In this document: piece by piece, positions 26,871 to 35,294 of the stretch | Position numbering within the stretch: position 1 is the stretch's first letter | Layout of the letters: each line of letters starts with the position of its first letter | Assembly: GCA_023392125.1 (NCBI GenBank) | Contig: JAEVZS010000027.1 | Coordinates: forward strand, 1 to 64,000 | DNA length: 64,000 nt | Direction of reading: 5' to 3' | DNA from: Bacteroidota bacterium | GTDB taxonomy: Bacteria; Bacteroidota; Bacteroidia; Cytophagales; Cytophagaceae | Notes under the pieces: generated by a model | Told to the model about the DNA's origin: nothing | The model's input: only the letters and a program-made list of their open reading frames with translations | Databases searched by the model: none | Translations under genes and position numbers: made by a program

Positions 26871-27740
26871 ATGATACAAGTACGTATTGGCGGTGTTCCG
26901 GAACATTTTAATTTTCCATGGCATGTCGCTATTGAAAACGGTCTTTTCCTGGAAAAGAACATTCAGATCGAATGGTCTGATTTTAATACAGGAACCGGTG
27001 CCATGTGCCAGGAGCTAAAAAACAATAACCTTGAAATGGCTCTTTTGTTAACAGAAGGGGCCATAAAAGAACTGGCGCATTCCCAATATTTCAAAATTGT
27101 CAAGATTTATGTTGAATCCCCGCTTATCTGGGGTATTCACACGGCTCTGGATAGCGCCTTAAACAATGTTGAAGACATAAAGGATAAAACCTATGCCATC
27201 AGTCGTTACGGATCAGGCTCTCATCTTATGGCCTACGTTGATGCACGATTGAGAGGCTGGGACACAAAAGAATTAAAATTTAAAACTGTCAATAACTTAC
27301 CAGGTGCAATCGAGTCTTTCCGGCAAAAAGAAACAGCCGTTTTTTTCTGGGAAAAATTTACGACCAAACCATTTGTGGAGAACGGATATTTCAAATACCT
27401 TGGCTCCCGCCCGACCCCCTGGCCATGTTTTGTGTTAGTTGCACGCACATCATTTCTACAGGAGCATCAGGAATATGTAAAAACAATTGCTGAAATCATA
27501 TCGGCAGCATCCCGAAAAGTTAAGGCCGATCAGTCAGCTTCAACAGAACAGATTGCCCGGCGATACGACCTGAAAGTCGCAGATGTACAGGAATGGTTTG
27601 CTCTTACGGAATGGAATTATTCGCTTACTATTCCTGAAAAAGATATTAACCTTGTTGCCAAAACGTTACATAGCCTCCAGCTAATCCCGGAAATACCAAA
27701 GGTAACAGAGCTTATCTGCCCTTTTAGCACCTTGCAATAA
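26871..27740 (+). CDS. Cytosolic NMT1/SsuA-like substrate-binding protein
   Basis: A 289-residue protein with the two-lobe binding-protein fold of the NMT1/THI5-like group (GGVPEHFNFPWHVAIENGLFLEKN, LLTEGAIKELA, YAISRYGSGSHLMAY, then FFWEKFTTKPFVENG). Relatives with the same plan occur in fungi (the Ca3427 type), from memory. There is no signal peptide and no permease or ATPase gene nearby, so it is not a normal ABC transporter subunit. It may be an enzyme or an intracellular sensor; no substrate can be named. It ends in a strong bidirectional terminator. Confidence 0.75.
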   Translation: MIQVRIGGVPEHFNFPWHVAIENGLFLEKNIQIEWSDFNTGTGAMCQELKNNNLEMALLLTEGAIKELAHSQYFKIVKIYVESPLIWGIHTALDSALNNVEDIKDKTYAISRYGSGSHLMAYVDARLRGWDTKELKFKTVNNLPGAIESFRQKETAVFFWEKFTTKPFVENGYFKYLGSRPTPWPCFVLVARTSFLQEHQEYVKTIAEIISAASRKVKADQSASTEQIARRYDLKVADVQEWFALTEWNYSLTIPEKDINLVAKTLHSLQLIPEIPKVTELICPFSTLQ

Positions 27741-27766
27741 AAAAAGCCTCAATGGAGGCTTTTTTT
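27741..27766. terminator. Bidirectional intrinsic terminator
   Basis: AAAAAGCCTC, a 4-base loop, then GAGGCTTTTTT. A T-run follows in both directions, serving the plus-strand gene ending at 27740 and the minus-strand gene ending at 27765. Confidence 0.9.
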
Positions 27767-27998
27767 AATTCCCGTAAGCTTTTTTGCGTACCCAGTACCG
27801 GATAATACCAGCGGCGGCGCCTGTAGAGACTCCCCAGACCAGCGCTTTGCCTACCACTCCTTTTTTCTTCTTTTTTGACTTCTTATTGTTGAATCGCTCC
27901 ATACCACGTGTCAAAGCTTTGCGAACTGCCCACGCTCCAAGCATAGGTATACCTGCTCTTACAGCTTTCTTTTTCATTAACTTTCCAAACACTGCCAT
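27765..27998 (-). CDS. Small basic membrane-associated protein of unknown function
   Basis: A 77-residue protein with a very basic centre (KKSKKKKK) between two hydrophobic stretches (residues about 15-27 and 50-68). I cannot assign a family. The frame overlaps a shared terminator at its end and has a plausible A-rich start context. The composition is unlike random AT-rich sequence, so I regard it as a real gene of moderate certainty. Confidence 0.6.
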   Translation of the reverse strand: MAVFGKLMKKKAVRAGIPMLGAWAVRKALTRGMERFNNKKSKKKKKGVVGKALVWGVSTGAAAGIIRYWVRKKAYGN

Positions 27999-28344
27999 AT
28001 TCTTATCTTGTTTGTCTTTTCATATTAACAGAGTGTGTATTTTAATTGTTTCCCTTTGATAAATTTCGGCAGTTTTCCCATTCATTCCGACAAAAACGGA
28101 CCAATTGCCATTAATGGTATCAAAAATTACATTTCCCTTTATATCAATATTTAACCCAAACACCAGAGCGAAATAGTGTTATTTTTTTAAAATAAAATAC
28201 AATTTAAAAACAAATAAAAACATAGCTAAGTTATATCATAACGACAAGCAATGAGATTTTCAGCTAAATACATTCTTGTTCCGGAAGGTTTTTTATTGAG
28301 TACTTTTGTCGATTTTAAGTCTCTTTACATCACAACTTAAGCCA
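27999..28344. other. Intergenic region upstream of a response regulator
   Basis: Contains the plus-strand promoter at 28275-28308. The remaining sequence (27999-28270) is AT-rich and shows no gene or clear repeat. Confidence 0.5.
28275..28308 (+). promoter_or_regulatory. Promoter of the response regulator at 28345
   Basis: CTTG at 28275-28278 and TACTTTTG at 28301-28308 (22-base spacing) match the TTTG/TAnnTTTG consensus. Because the -7 box covers the more upstream in-frame start at 28306, it supports the start at 28345. Confidence 0.65.
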
Positions 28345-28740
28345 ATGGAAAAACTAAACACTGTATTGATCGTTGACGATGATTTTATAAATAACTTCCT
28401 GACTGAACGAATTATAAAAAAAATGGACATTGCTAATAATATCAAAGTTCTGATGAATGGTCATGAAGGCATGACATATCTCAAAGAAACCTGCCTATAT
28501 GATACAAAACAATGTCCTGAGCTCATCTTTCTTGACATAAACATGCCTGTAATGGACGGTTTTGACTTTATAGAGGCTTTTGAGCACTTACCACTCGCCC
28601 ATAAATCAAAAATCGTTATTCTGACCACAAGCAGACATAACAGTGATATCGAAAAAATAAGCGCCCTGGGAGATTTCGAAATGGTTAATAAACCACTTAC
28701 CCAGGAAAAGCTGCTGGATTGCCTCGCCAAAGTAGGCTAA
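28345..28740 (+). CDS. Single-domain response regulator (CheY-like)
   Basis: A 131-residue receiver domain with no output domain. The acidic pocket is VDDD near residues 9-11, the phosphorylated Asp64 lies in IFLDINMPVMDGF, Thr in ILTTS and the Lys in NKPL. Such stand-alone receivers in Bacteroidota act in phosphorelays or bind partner proteins. Its kinase could be the PAS kinase at 23951 but this is a guess from distance. Close relatives in the window are at 49125 and, in degenerate form, 42679. Confidence 0.92.
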   Translation: MEKLNTVLIVDDDFINNFLTERIIKKMDIANNIKVLMNGHEGMTYLKETCLYDTKQCPELIFLDINMPVMDGFDFIEAFEHLPLAHKSKIVILTTSRHNSDIEKISALGDFEMVNKPLTQEKLLDCLAKVG

Positions 28741-28776
28741 AAAGGTTTTTTGCCTGATATTTACAACAGACAATAA

Positions 28777-28806
28777 AAGTCTGCTGCTAACAGACTTCTA
28801 TTTTTA
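28777..28806. terminator. Bidirectional terminator between the regulator and the SRPBCC gene
   Basis: Stem AAGTCTG (28777-28783) / CAGACTT (28791-28797) with a 7-base loop; a T-rich run follows at 28798-28806. Confidence 0.7.
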
Positions 28807-28823
28807 TTTCAACCCGGATATAC

Positions 28824-29294
28824 TCAGGATTTCCGTTCGCAGATTTCTTTAAGTTTTCTTAATGCCCGTGGCCAGGCATCTTCAAAATAAGCCTTAAATT
28901 CGTCATTGAAGGTGACATCCAGGTCAACCGTGACTATTGTAGTACTTTGTCCCTGCTCTTCAAACGAGTAGTTCTCTTTAGCTCCGGCCCATTCTCTGAC
29001 TTCCGGTCCATCCGTAATCTCCTTATCGCCGTCAATCAGCCCAAGGTGCTCGATTGACACAAACTTTTCAGGAATGTTTTCCTTGATTTTGCTAACCATT
29101 CCTTCTCTTTTACCTTCAGAGTTTAACCCGATGAAGAGGATCTTGTCTCCCTTCTTCCACGAGCCTTCATAATAAGAAGTCGGATTAAACTCTGAGGACC
29201 ATTTTCTATAATCATCTTTGTCCAGCATAATTCTGTATACATCACGTACAGGTGCGCCAACAGAAATTTTAAATTGCAGCGTTTGCATTGCCAT
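28824..29294 (-). CDS. SRPBCC-family (START/AHSA1-like) protein
   Basis: A 156-residue protein with the helix-grip fold of the AHSA1/polyketide-cyclase group: opening TLQFKISVGAPVRDVYRIMLD, then the WSSEF and YYEGSWKKGDKILF blocks and a C-terminal amphipathic helix (AWPRALRKLKEICERK). The group binds hydrophobic ligands or acts as Hsp90 activator; the ligand here is unknown. Last gene of a three-gene unit with two VOC proteins, 7 bases downstream of the VOC gene at 29302. Confidence 0.85.
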   Translation of the reverse strand: MAMQTLQFKISVGAPVRDVYRIMLDKDDYRKWSSEFNPTSYYEGSWKKGDKILFIGLNSEGKREGMVSKIKENIPEKFVSIEHLGLIDGDKEITDGPEVREWAGAKENYSFEEQGQSTTIVTVDLDVTFNDEFKAYFEDAWPRALRKLKEICERKS

Positions 29295-29301
29295 AACATT
29301 T

Positions 29302-29715
29302 TTATTTTTTGGAATTATAGTTAATCATCCAGCGGATACCAAACTTATCCACCAGCGATCCAAAATAATCTCCCCAAAACATATCATCCATAGGCATCTC
29401 TACATCTCCGCCTTCAGAAAGAGCTTTAAAAACCTTATCTGCTTCTTCTCTGCTATCCGGAGAAAAAGAGATATAGCTATGATTGCCTATAGTAAGCTCA
29501 TGCCCCTCAGACTTAAGAATATCAGAGGCCATCAGCATATTATCTCCGATCGGCAATGAAACATGCATCACTCTGTCTTTTTCCTTTTCGTTATCAAATC
29601 CGGGAACATTTTTCATTTTCTGTATATAAAGTTCTCCACCGAATATGGACTGATAGAATTTAAATGCTTTTTCTGCCGTACCATCAAAATTCAGATATGG
29701 ATTAATCGTTGCCAT
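29302..29715 (-). CDS. VOC-family protein (PhnB/28-residue-repeat type)
   Basis: A 137-residue vicinal-oxygen-chelate protein of the PhnB-like kind: NPYLNFDGTAEKAFKFYQSIFGGEL at the start, HVSLPIGDNMLMASD, and FWGDYFGSLVDKFGIRWMIN near the end. These often bind antibiotics or act as uncharacterised dioxygenase-like enzymes; a metal site is not obvious. Middle gene of the SRPBCC/VOC/VOC unit, 34 bases after the second VOC gene. Confidence 0.88.
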   Translation of the reverse strand: MATINPYLNFDGTAEKAFKFYQSIFGGELYIQKMKNVPGFDNEKEKDRVMHVSLPIGDNMLMASDILKSEGHELTIGNHSYISFSPDSREEADKVFKALSEGGDVEMPMDDMFWGDYFGSLVDKFGIRWMINYNSKK

Positions 29716-29749
29716 AGTTTTTTTATTTTTTATTTTAAAAATCAGTTTC

Positions 29750-30145
29750 TTATTTCATTGAGTGAAGGCCAAAAGCATTACCTTCGCTATCAATACATAT
29801 ACTACAGAATCCATGAGGTCCCAGCGCCGTTTTTGATTTATGGACGACTCCCCCGGCAGCCTCTACTCTGCTTTCTTCAATGCCACAGTCTTCACAGGGA
29901 AAATAAACCATGGTAGTTGCTTTAGAAGAATCTCCATTTACTCTGGCTCCTTCCATCTGAACCAGTGCCCCGCTAACCCCGAAACACTCCGGATTGGAGG
30001 GAAAAAAAGACATTCTGTAATCTCCTGCGTCCTCTACAGCCGGGGCATCTTCAAACGTAAAACCCAATACCGAATGATAAAACTTCTTTGCTCGCTCGAT
30101 ATCGTCAACATAAATCTCAAACCAGCATATTATGTTTTCTTTCAT
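29750..30145 (-). CDS. VOC-family protein (glyoxalase/bleomycin-resistance type)
   Basis: A 131-residue VOC protein: ICWFEIYVDDIERAKKFYHSVLGF, and C-terminal SICIDSEGNAFGLHSMK. First gene of the SRPBCC/VOC/VOC unit and divergent from the GlxA-type regulator. The pair of VOC proteins with an SRPBCC protein and a regulator suggests detoxification or modification of a small molecule; this is inferred from context. Confidence 0.88.
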   Translation of the reverse strand: MKENIICWFEIYVDDIERAKKFYHSVLGFTFEDAPAVEDAGDYRMSFFPSNPECFGVSGALVQMEGARVNGDSSKATTMVYFPCEDCGIEESRVEAAGGVVHKSKTALGPHGFCSICIDSEGNAFGLHSMK

Positions 30146-30244
30146 AACCTTTTTTATTTTTTAATTCAAATCAGACATTGACAGCTGCATTTAGAAAAAC
30201 CGCTTTCTCTTTTTCAAAAGTATAACTCACAGACGGATGAAAGG

Positions 30245-30266
30245 AAGGCACATTATGCCTTTTTTG
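30245..30266 (+). terminator. Hairpin followed by a T-run upstream of the GlxA-type regulator
   Basis: AAGGCA (30245-30250), 5-base loop, TGCCTT and a run of T. It looks like an intrinsic terminator in the leader of the gene starting at 30327, with no plus-strand gene before it to end; it may attenuate that gene. Confidence 0.45.
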
Positions 30267-30326
30267 AGGGGTATTTGTGACATTTTGCTTATTTTATCCG
30301 TACTTCACCTCAAAAAACGCGAAGAC

Positions 30327-31304
30327 ATGATTCAGCTTTCAATTCTTCTGACACAACATTACCGGCTTCTCAGCCTCGTTGCCATTATTGACGTATTCGA
30401 AACAGTTAATCGCTTTTTTACCGAGGAAAGCAAAGAAAAGGCCTTTGAAATCAACCTGATTGGCATGACCGGGCAACCGGATCTGCCGGACAACTTTAAA
30501 AAATATTCCTACAGCACTTTCACAGAAATACAGGAAAAACAGGATATTCTTTTTATACCCGCGTTCGGTTCGGAGAACATGGAGCAAACCATAGCAAGCA
30601 ATGGGTGCTTTATGTCATTTATAGTCAGACAGCATACCCTGGGAGCAGCAATTGTAAGCCTTTGTACCGGTTCTTTTCTGCTGGCAGCGGCAGGGTTGCT
30701 TAATGGACGGGAAGCAACAACGCATATTGAAGCTTCTGACCGCTTTGCCCACAGTTTTCCGGAAGTCAGGCTGCAACCACATGCTATTGTCACCCATTGC
30801 AATAATATCTATACGAGCGGTGGCGCCACCAGCAGCTTCCATATGAAGCTTTTTCTGATTCAGCAATACTGCGGGCGGGAGATGGCTGTCCGTATCGCCA
30901 AAACATTCGCTATCGATATGAACAGGAACAATCAGCTGTATTTCGAGCATTTTAAACCAGAGCTCGCTAATAACGACAATCTGGTTAAAGATGTACAGAT
31001 GATTATCAATAAAGAATATGCTGATTTAAAAAATATTGAAGAAGCCTTGGAAAGAATTCCCTCAAGCAGGAGAAATATCATACGACGTTTTAAACAGTCT
31101 ACAGGCATGACTCCAATCCGGTATCTGCAAAAAACAAAAATTGAGGCTGCCAAGAAACTACTGGAAAATAGTGACAAGGATATCATGGAAGTTATGCTTT
31201 CGTCCGGGTATAACGATCTGAAAAACTTCCGGCAGCTGTTTAAATCTTTTACCGGCCTTACCCCCAAAGCTTATCGGGATAAATATGGAATGCGTCTTAA
31301 TTAA
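30327..31304 (+). CDS. GlxA-family transcriptional regulator (DJ-1/PfpI plus AraC domains)
   Basis: A 325-residue regulator. N-terminal DJ-1/PfpI domain (residues 1-190) with the nucleophile elbow SLCTGSFLLAAAGLL intact; C-terminal AraC-type double helix-turn-helix (from about 220) with RRNIIRRFKQSTGMTPIRYLQ and ending in LTPKAYRDKYG. It likely senses a small molecule and controls the divergent SRPBCC/VOC/VOC unit. I use ATG 30327 (MIQLSILLT); the open frame begins 30 codons earlier but that part contains the hairpin and no recognisable protein sequence. Confidence 0.88.
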   Translation: MIQLSILLTQHYRLLSLVAIIDVFETVNRFFTEESKEKAFEINLIGMTGQPDLPDNFKKYSYSTFTEIQEKQDILFIPAFGSENMEQTIASNGCFMSFIVRQHTLGAAIVSLCTGSFLLAAAGLLNGREATTHIEASDRFAHSFPEVRLQPHAIVTHCNNIYTSGGATSSFHMKLFLIQQYCGREMAVRIAKTFAIDMNRNNQLYFEHFKPELANNDNLVKDVQMIINKEYADLKNIEEALERIPSSRRNIIRRFKQSTGMTPIRYLQKTKIEAAKKLLENSDKDIMEVMLSSGYNDLKNFRQLFKSFTGLTPKAYRDKYGMRLN

Positions 31305-31316
31305 TTATGAGACGTG

Positions 31317-32636
31317 TTATTCCTTAATAAGCTTATGCAGATATACCCGTTCCCTGTCAGAAATTAAACGAAGTACATATACCCCTCTTTCAATATCACT
31401 GAAGGAAATATTTTTTCTGTTCGCATAAACAGGAATAACCTTAAGCAACCGTCCCCATAAGGTGTACAACTCCGCTCTTTCAATGTACACATCTGTCTCG
31501 ATACAGGTCATTTCATTAACAGGATTAGGCCACACTCGCAGGAAATCTTTCTTTTGACCTGACAGTGCAGCAGTTTCAACACACTCCAGCTGATTAATAT
31601 GTTTCCAGATTTTGTCATTCAACAAAAAAGGCACTTCCGAATCATCCGGAGAGTCACCCAGACGCAACCATATCAGATTCTGGCTCGGAACAATATTGAG
31701 AAACTGGCCATTTTTTCCTATTGCAGCAATCATATCTGCAGGAGCATTAGGACTTATGGCCCCGTTGAAAAGAACCTGAGTCCCCGGAAGCCTGAATGTT
31801 GATTTTCCGTTGAGCCACCACAGATAACCATAAGCCTCATTTAATGGCTGAGAACTATTGACCATTTGTTCGAAATACTCCGAATCCTGCAATATCTGGT
31901 TACCTGCCCAGTTTCCTTTGTTAAGAACCAGAAGTCCGAATCGCGCCATGCTCCTGGCATTACTGAAGAAAACATTGTTATAACCAACCGATACAAACAT
32001 TCCTGTCATTCCGGTTGGAATACCAATCTTTTCGGTTACATAACCATTCAGTGTTTTTCCTGTCGCCGACTCAATTACCTGATCAAGCAGAGTATAAGGA
32101 GCATTATGATAAGCCCAGCGGGTACCCGGTACAGCGATGCAGGACAAACAGGCCGGCAACGTACAAAAATGGTCTTCTGCTCCATCATCCAGCCCTGAAG
32201 TCATTGTCAGTTGATGCCGGACTGTTATTCCTTGTTCTTCCTGCGATAAGCAAGCGGTCCAACCTTCACCAAGATAAGCGGAAGTCATGTCATCAATCGA
32301 AAGAAGCTCCTCCTGCCGGGCAATACCTACCGCAAAAGCCGTAAGCGTTTTTCCGGCCGAAGCCCAATACCACGGAGTCGCCTGAGTATGCGAACCAAAA
32401 TATTTTTCGAGCACAATTCTGCCGTCTTTCAAAAGAATAAACGCCTTTGTATTTTCTGCTTCAAGCATATCATAAAGAGCATTTATTCCTGGTTCACACC
32501 AATTGAGAGATTCCGGCGGCTGTTCCTCCCACACTTCACCATTTTTAGGGGGAAAATACAAACTTTGTGCGTGTAAGTTCAGCAACGCAAGCCTGCCAAA
32601 AAGAACAGCAAATAATATACAGGTAATCGACCGCAT
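31317..32636 (-). CDS. T9SS-exported serine hydrolase (class C beta-lactamase-like)
   Basis: A 439-residue secreted protein. Signal peptide ending in LHAQ; a serine hydrolase domain with Ser93-x-x-Lys96 (ASAGKT), YHN and a later GAI motif; C-terminal sorting domain from about residue 365 (RVWPNPVNEMTCIETDVY, then GVYVLRLISDRERVYLHKL), of the type A that directs export through the type IX system. Substrate unknown: such enzymes are esterases, D-aminopeptidases or beta-lactamases. The open frame starts at a TTG 15 bases up, but the ATG at 32636 gives a normal signal peptide. Confidence 0.9.
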   Translation of the reverse strand: MRSITCILFAVLFGRLALLNLHAQSLYFPPKNGEVWEEQPPESLNWCEPGINALYDMLEAENTKAFILLKDGRIVLEKYFGSHTQATPWYWASAGKTLTAFAVGIARQEELLSIDDMTSAYLGEGWTACLSQEEQGITVRHQLTMTSGLDDGAEDHFCTLPACLSCIAVPGTRWAYHNAPYTLLDQVIESATGKTLNGYVTEKIGIPTGMTGMFVSVGYNNVFFSNARSMARFGLLVLNKGNWAGNQILQDSEYFEQMVNSSQPLNEAYGYLWWLNGKSTFRLPGTQVLFNGAISPNAPADMIAAIGKNGQFLNIVPSQNLIWLRLGDSPDDSEVPFLLNDKIWKHINQLECVETAALSGQKKDFLRVWPNPVNEMTCIETDVYIERAELYTLWGRLLKVIPVYANRKNISFSDIERGVYVLRLISDRERVYLHKLIKE

Positions 32637-32746
32637 AGAATAATGAATCAAATTAGTATCTCATCACATTCCATGTGACGTAAAAAGTATTCACACAGTT
32701 TCCGATATTTCCCTGTATTTCTATTCTGCAAAAAAACACATCCTGC

Positions 32747-33499
32747 CTATTGAGCAAGATACCCCCCATCTACATTGTAGTACGCACCGGTTACAAATGA
32801 AGCTTTGTCTGAATTCAACCATAAAGCCAGTTCGGCCACTTCTTCTGCAGTCCCCAACCGGCCTGTCGGATGTAGTCCCACCAGGGCCTTTATAGCATCG
32901 TCATCCAATGCCTTTTTTACCAAAGGAGTCATAATATACCCGGGACCAATACAGTTAATCCGGATTTTTTTCTCAGCATACTCTAATGCTGCCGCCTTTG
33001 TCAGTCCGACAACTCCATGCTTTGATGCTACATAAGCAGGAGACCTTTTTGTTCCTACCTGCCCCAGTATGGATGCTACATTTACAATACTTCCACCGCC
33101 TGATTTAATCAGCGCCGGAATCTGGTAATGCAATCCGTAAAACACTCCGGACAGATTAACGGCTATTACCTTATCCCATCCTTCTACCCGATATTCAGCA
33201 AGCAACTCAACAGGACCGCCTATACCTGCATTATTCACTGCTATATTCAACTGATTGTATTTCTTTAACGTCTGTTCTACCAGTCTTTTATTATCTTCAG
33301 CCTTAGAAGTATCCGTTTTTTCGAAAAAAGCTTCCCCTCCCTCAGAGACAATTCTTTCGACAGTTTCTTTACCGCCCTGCTCATCCAGATCGGAAACTAC
33401 AACCTTCGCACCTTCCTTTGCATATAACAGAGCCATTGCTCTGCCTATACCAGACCCTGCTCCGGTTATAAGAGCAACCTTATTATCGAGAATTTTCAT
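32747..33499 (-). CDS. Short-chain dehydrogenase/reductase
   Basis: A 250-residue NAD(P)-dependent oxidoreductase of the classical SDR type: cofactor motif TGAGSGIGRA, NNAGIGG, catalytic Ser in VNVASI, YVASK, and the closing VTGAYYNVDGG. The Asp in VVSDLDEQ after beta-strand 2 suggests NAD preference. Substrate cannot be read from the sequence. It stands alone, 95 bases upstream of the hydrolase gene's end region on the same strand. Confidence 0.9.
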   Translation of the reverse strand: MKILDNKVALITGAGSGIGRAMALLYAKEGAKVVVSDLDEQGGKETVERIVSEGGEAFFEKTDTSKAEDNKRLVEQTLKKYNQLNIAVNNAGIGGPVELLAEYRVEGWDKVIAVNLSGVFYGLHYQIPALIKSGGGSIVNVASILGQVGTKRSPAYVASKHGVVGLTKAAALEYAEKKIRINCIGPGYIMTPLVKKALDDDAIKALVGLHPTGRLGTAEEVAELALWLNSDKASFVTGAYYNVDGGYLAQ

Positions 33500-33865
33500 A
33501 GCAGAATACTATTTAATTTTTACTATTAAACTGCACATACTATACTCTCAAACCAGCTGCCGACGTGTTTGTTAGGATCAGTCAAAGGTTTGTTTCCGTA
33601 ACAATACAGTAATGTATAAAGTCAGATTATAGCAGACAATGCTCAAAACGGAAAAATATAAATCTCCGGATTATTACTTTGATCAGTATACAAAAAAGTC
33701 AGGATTAATTATCAATGCAAACAATACAAAAGGGTACAGGAACATCCTCTGAAAAGTATTTTCAGACAAACAGAGAACCCGACAGAATTTATGAAATGGA
33801 AGAGTTAAACTGATATGCAATTACGAAAAAATTCCGGATAAACCGGAAAAATACCTTAAATAAGA
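33500..33865. other. Intergenic region between the SDR gene and the tRNA cluster
   Basis: No supported gene. A 37-codon open frame at 33639-33752 on the plus strand has no recognisable promoter or start context. I see no repeat. Confidence 0.5.
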
Positions 33866-33884
33866 AAAGCCCATATATTGGGCT
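33866..33884 (-). terminator. Terminator of the tRNA-Pro/tRNA-Arg transcript
   Basis: On the minus strand, AGCCCA/TGGGCT stem (33868-33873 and 33879-33884) with a 5-base loop, followed by a T-rich run. It begins 4 bases after tRNA-Arg. Confidence 0.8.
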
Positions 33885-33887
33885 ATG

Positions 33888-33961
33888 TGATCCCGTTTGG
33901 ATTCGAACCAAAGACCTACTGCTTAGAAGGCAGTTGCTCTATCCAGCTGAGCTACGGGACC
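33888..33961 (-). tRNA. tRNA-Arg (anticodon TCT)
   Basis: Seven-pair acceptor stem GGTCCCG/CGGGATC with one G-T pair, D-loop GCTCAGCTGGATAGAGC, anticodon stem ACTGC/GCAGT with loop CTTCTAA, T-loop TTCGAAT. Discriminator A; CCA is not encoded. Probably co-transcribed with tRNA-Pro 15 bases upstream. Confidence 0.95.
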
Positions 33962-33976
33962 TTCCTTATTTTGTTG

Positions 33977-34051
33977 TCGGGGTGGCAGGATTCGAACCTG
34001 CGACCTCATGGTCCCAAACCATGCGCGATAACCGGGCTACGCTACACCCCG
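33977..34051 (-). tRNA. tRNA-Pro (anticodon TGG)
   Basis: Acceptor stem CGGGGTG/CACCCCG, anticodon loop TTTGGGA (anticodon TGG), T-arm GCAGGTTCGAATCCTGC. Discriminator A; CCA not encoded. First tRNA of a two-tRNA transcript. Confidence 0.95.
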
Positions 34052-34078
34052 AACACTTTTCTTTAAGATTTGAGGGTG

Positions 34079-34112
34079 CAAAGGTAACAAAATTTTCTAA
34101 ATAATTCAAAAA
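34079..34112 (-). promoter_or_regulatory. Promoter of the tRNA-Pro/tRNA-Arg unit
   Basis: On the minus strand a TTTTTG element (34107-34112) and TACCTTTG (34079-34086) are 20 bases apart, an excellent consensus match. It separates tRNA-Ser from the two downstream tRNAs as an independent unit. Confidence 0.8.
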
Positions 34113-34138
34113 TTTATTTTCCTTTATTCTCTCATCTT

Positions 34139-34231
<93 letters not shown>

Positions 34232-34243
34232 GAAAAAGTTGTG

Positions 34244-34276
34244 CAAAGGTAGTACAAATTTATTTTATAAAGCAAG
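34244..34276 (-). promoter_or_regulatory. Promoter of tRNA-Ser
   Basis: TTG (34273-34275) and TACCTTTG (34244-34251) with 21 bases between, minus strand. The -7 box and next bases (TACCTTTGCAC) equal those of the tRNA-Pro promoter. Confidence 0.7.
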
Positions 34277-34364
34277 CCTTAATAACAAAAAAATAATATT
34301 TTATTTGTTCCTTGTGTAAATTAAGCAATTGAACGAAGTTTAGCCCCTCTAACTCTAGTAACAG

Positions 34365-35294
34365 ATGAGTTTTGTTTATCAGCCTGATCTCTTTATTTAT
34401 ATTCTAATCTCATCTTTTATCTGCTTTTATGGCATTTATCTGATTCGAATGTTTCAGATATCCAGAGCCACAGGTAAAAGAATAAATACACTCGTTTACA
34501 AATTCATACTCCGAACTGTTTATTTCCTTCTTTTCATGGTAAGCTTGCTAGGACCGCTAATCATGAGTACCCGGTCAGTAAAAGATATACAAAAAAACGT
34601 CTTTATAGCAGTTGATCTTTCATACAGCATGACTGCGGCCGATCTCGCTCCTTCCCGCTTTGAAATTTGCAGGGAAAAAATAACCGAACTTATTGATCAG
34701 CTTCAAAACGCACGAATCGGTATTATTGTCTTTTCTTCGGAAGCCTTTTTACATGCTCCGCTTACCTCTGACAAAAAAAGCCTTGGAACATATGTCAGTA
34801 TACTGAATCCGGATATTCTTGCAAACAAAGGATCAAACCTTAATACCCCCATCGAACTTGCTTTACAGAAGTTCTCTCAGACAGAGGGGCCTGTATCGAA
34901 TAATATTGTCCTTTTTTCGGATGGTGAGTCCCATACAGTCATACAGCAAAAACTTCTCAAAAGAGCACAGAAAGAAAATATCCGTATTCATACCGTAGGA
35001 ATCGGCACGAGAGAAGGAAGCAGGCTATCAGTACAAAACCAACAGGTCATCAGTAAGCTTCGTTCAGAAATCCTCCAGGAAATTTCTTCACAAAGTAATG
35101 GTCAATATGTTGAGTATTCAATGCTTCCCGGTGATATCCCAAGCCTGGCCGGTACAATCAACAAATCCAACTACCATATCGACAGCAGTACAAGAAACGA
35201 TGCCGAAACCAACAAATACTTTTACTTTCTAATCATTGCATTTTATCTTATGATCCTTGACGTGCTGGTAACCATAAACATTTTATCACTATGA
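34365..35294 (+). CDS. BatB-like von Willebrand factor A membrane protein
   Basis: A 309-residue protein with two N-terminal helices (about 9-31 and 47-66), a VWA domain (80-260) with the metal-site sequence AVDLSYSM, FSDGES and a final membrane helix (285-305). Bat (Bacteroides aerotolerance) proteins form periplasmic/membrane complexes. The stop codon overlaps the following gene's start (ATGA). The usual moxR and DUF58 genes of a complete bat operon are not present upstream; tRNAs lie there instead. Confidence 0.9.
   Translation: MSFVYQPDLFIYILISSFICFYGIYLIRMFQISRATGKRINTLVYKFILRTVYFLLFMVSLLGPLIMSTRSVKDIQKNVFIAVDLSYSMTAADLAPSRFEICREKITELIDQLQNARIGIIVFSSEAFLHAPLTSDKKSLGTYVSILNPDILANKGSNLNTPIELALQKFSQTEGPVSNNIVLFSDGESHTVIQQKLLKRAQKENIRIHTVGIGTREGSRLSVQNQQVISKLRSEILQEISSQSNGQYVEYSMLPGDIPSLAGTINKSNYHIDSSTRNDAETNKYFYFLIIAFYLMILDVLVTINILSL

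Noticed and set aside
33639..33752. 37-codon open frame on the plus strand
   Set aside because: No start context, no promoter, no recognisable protein features.
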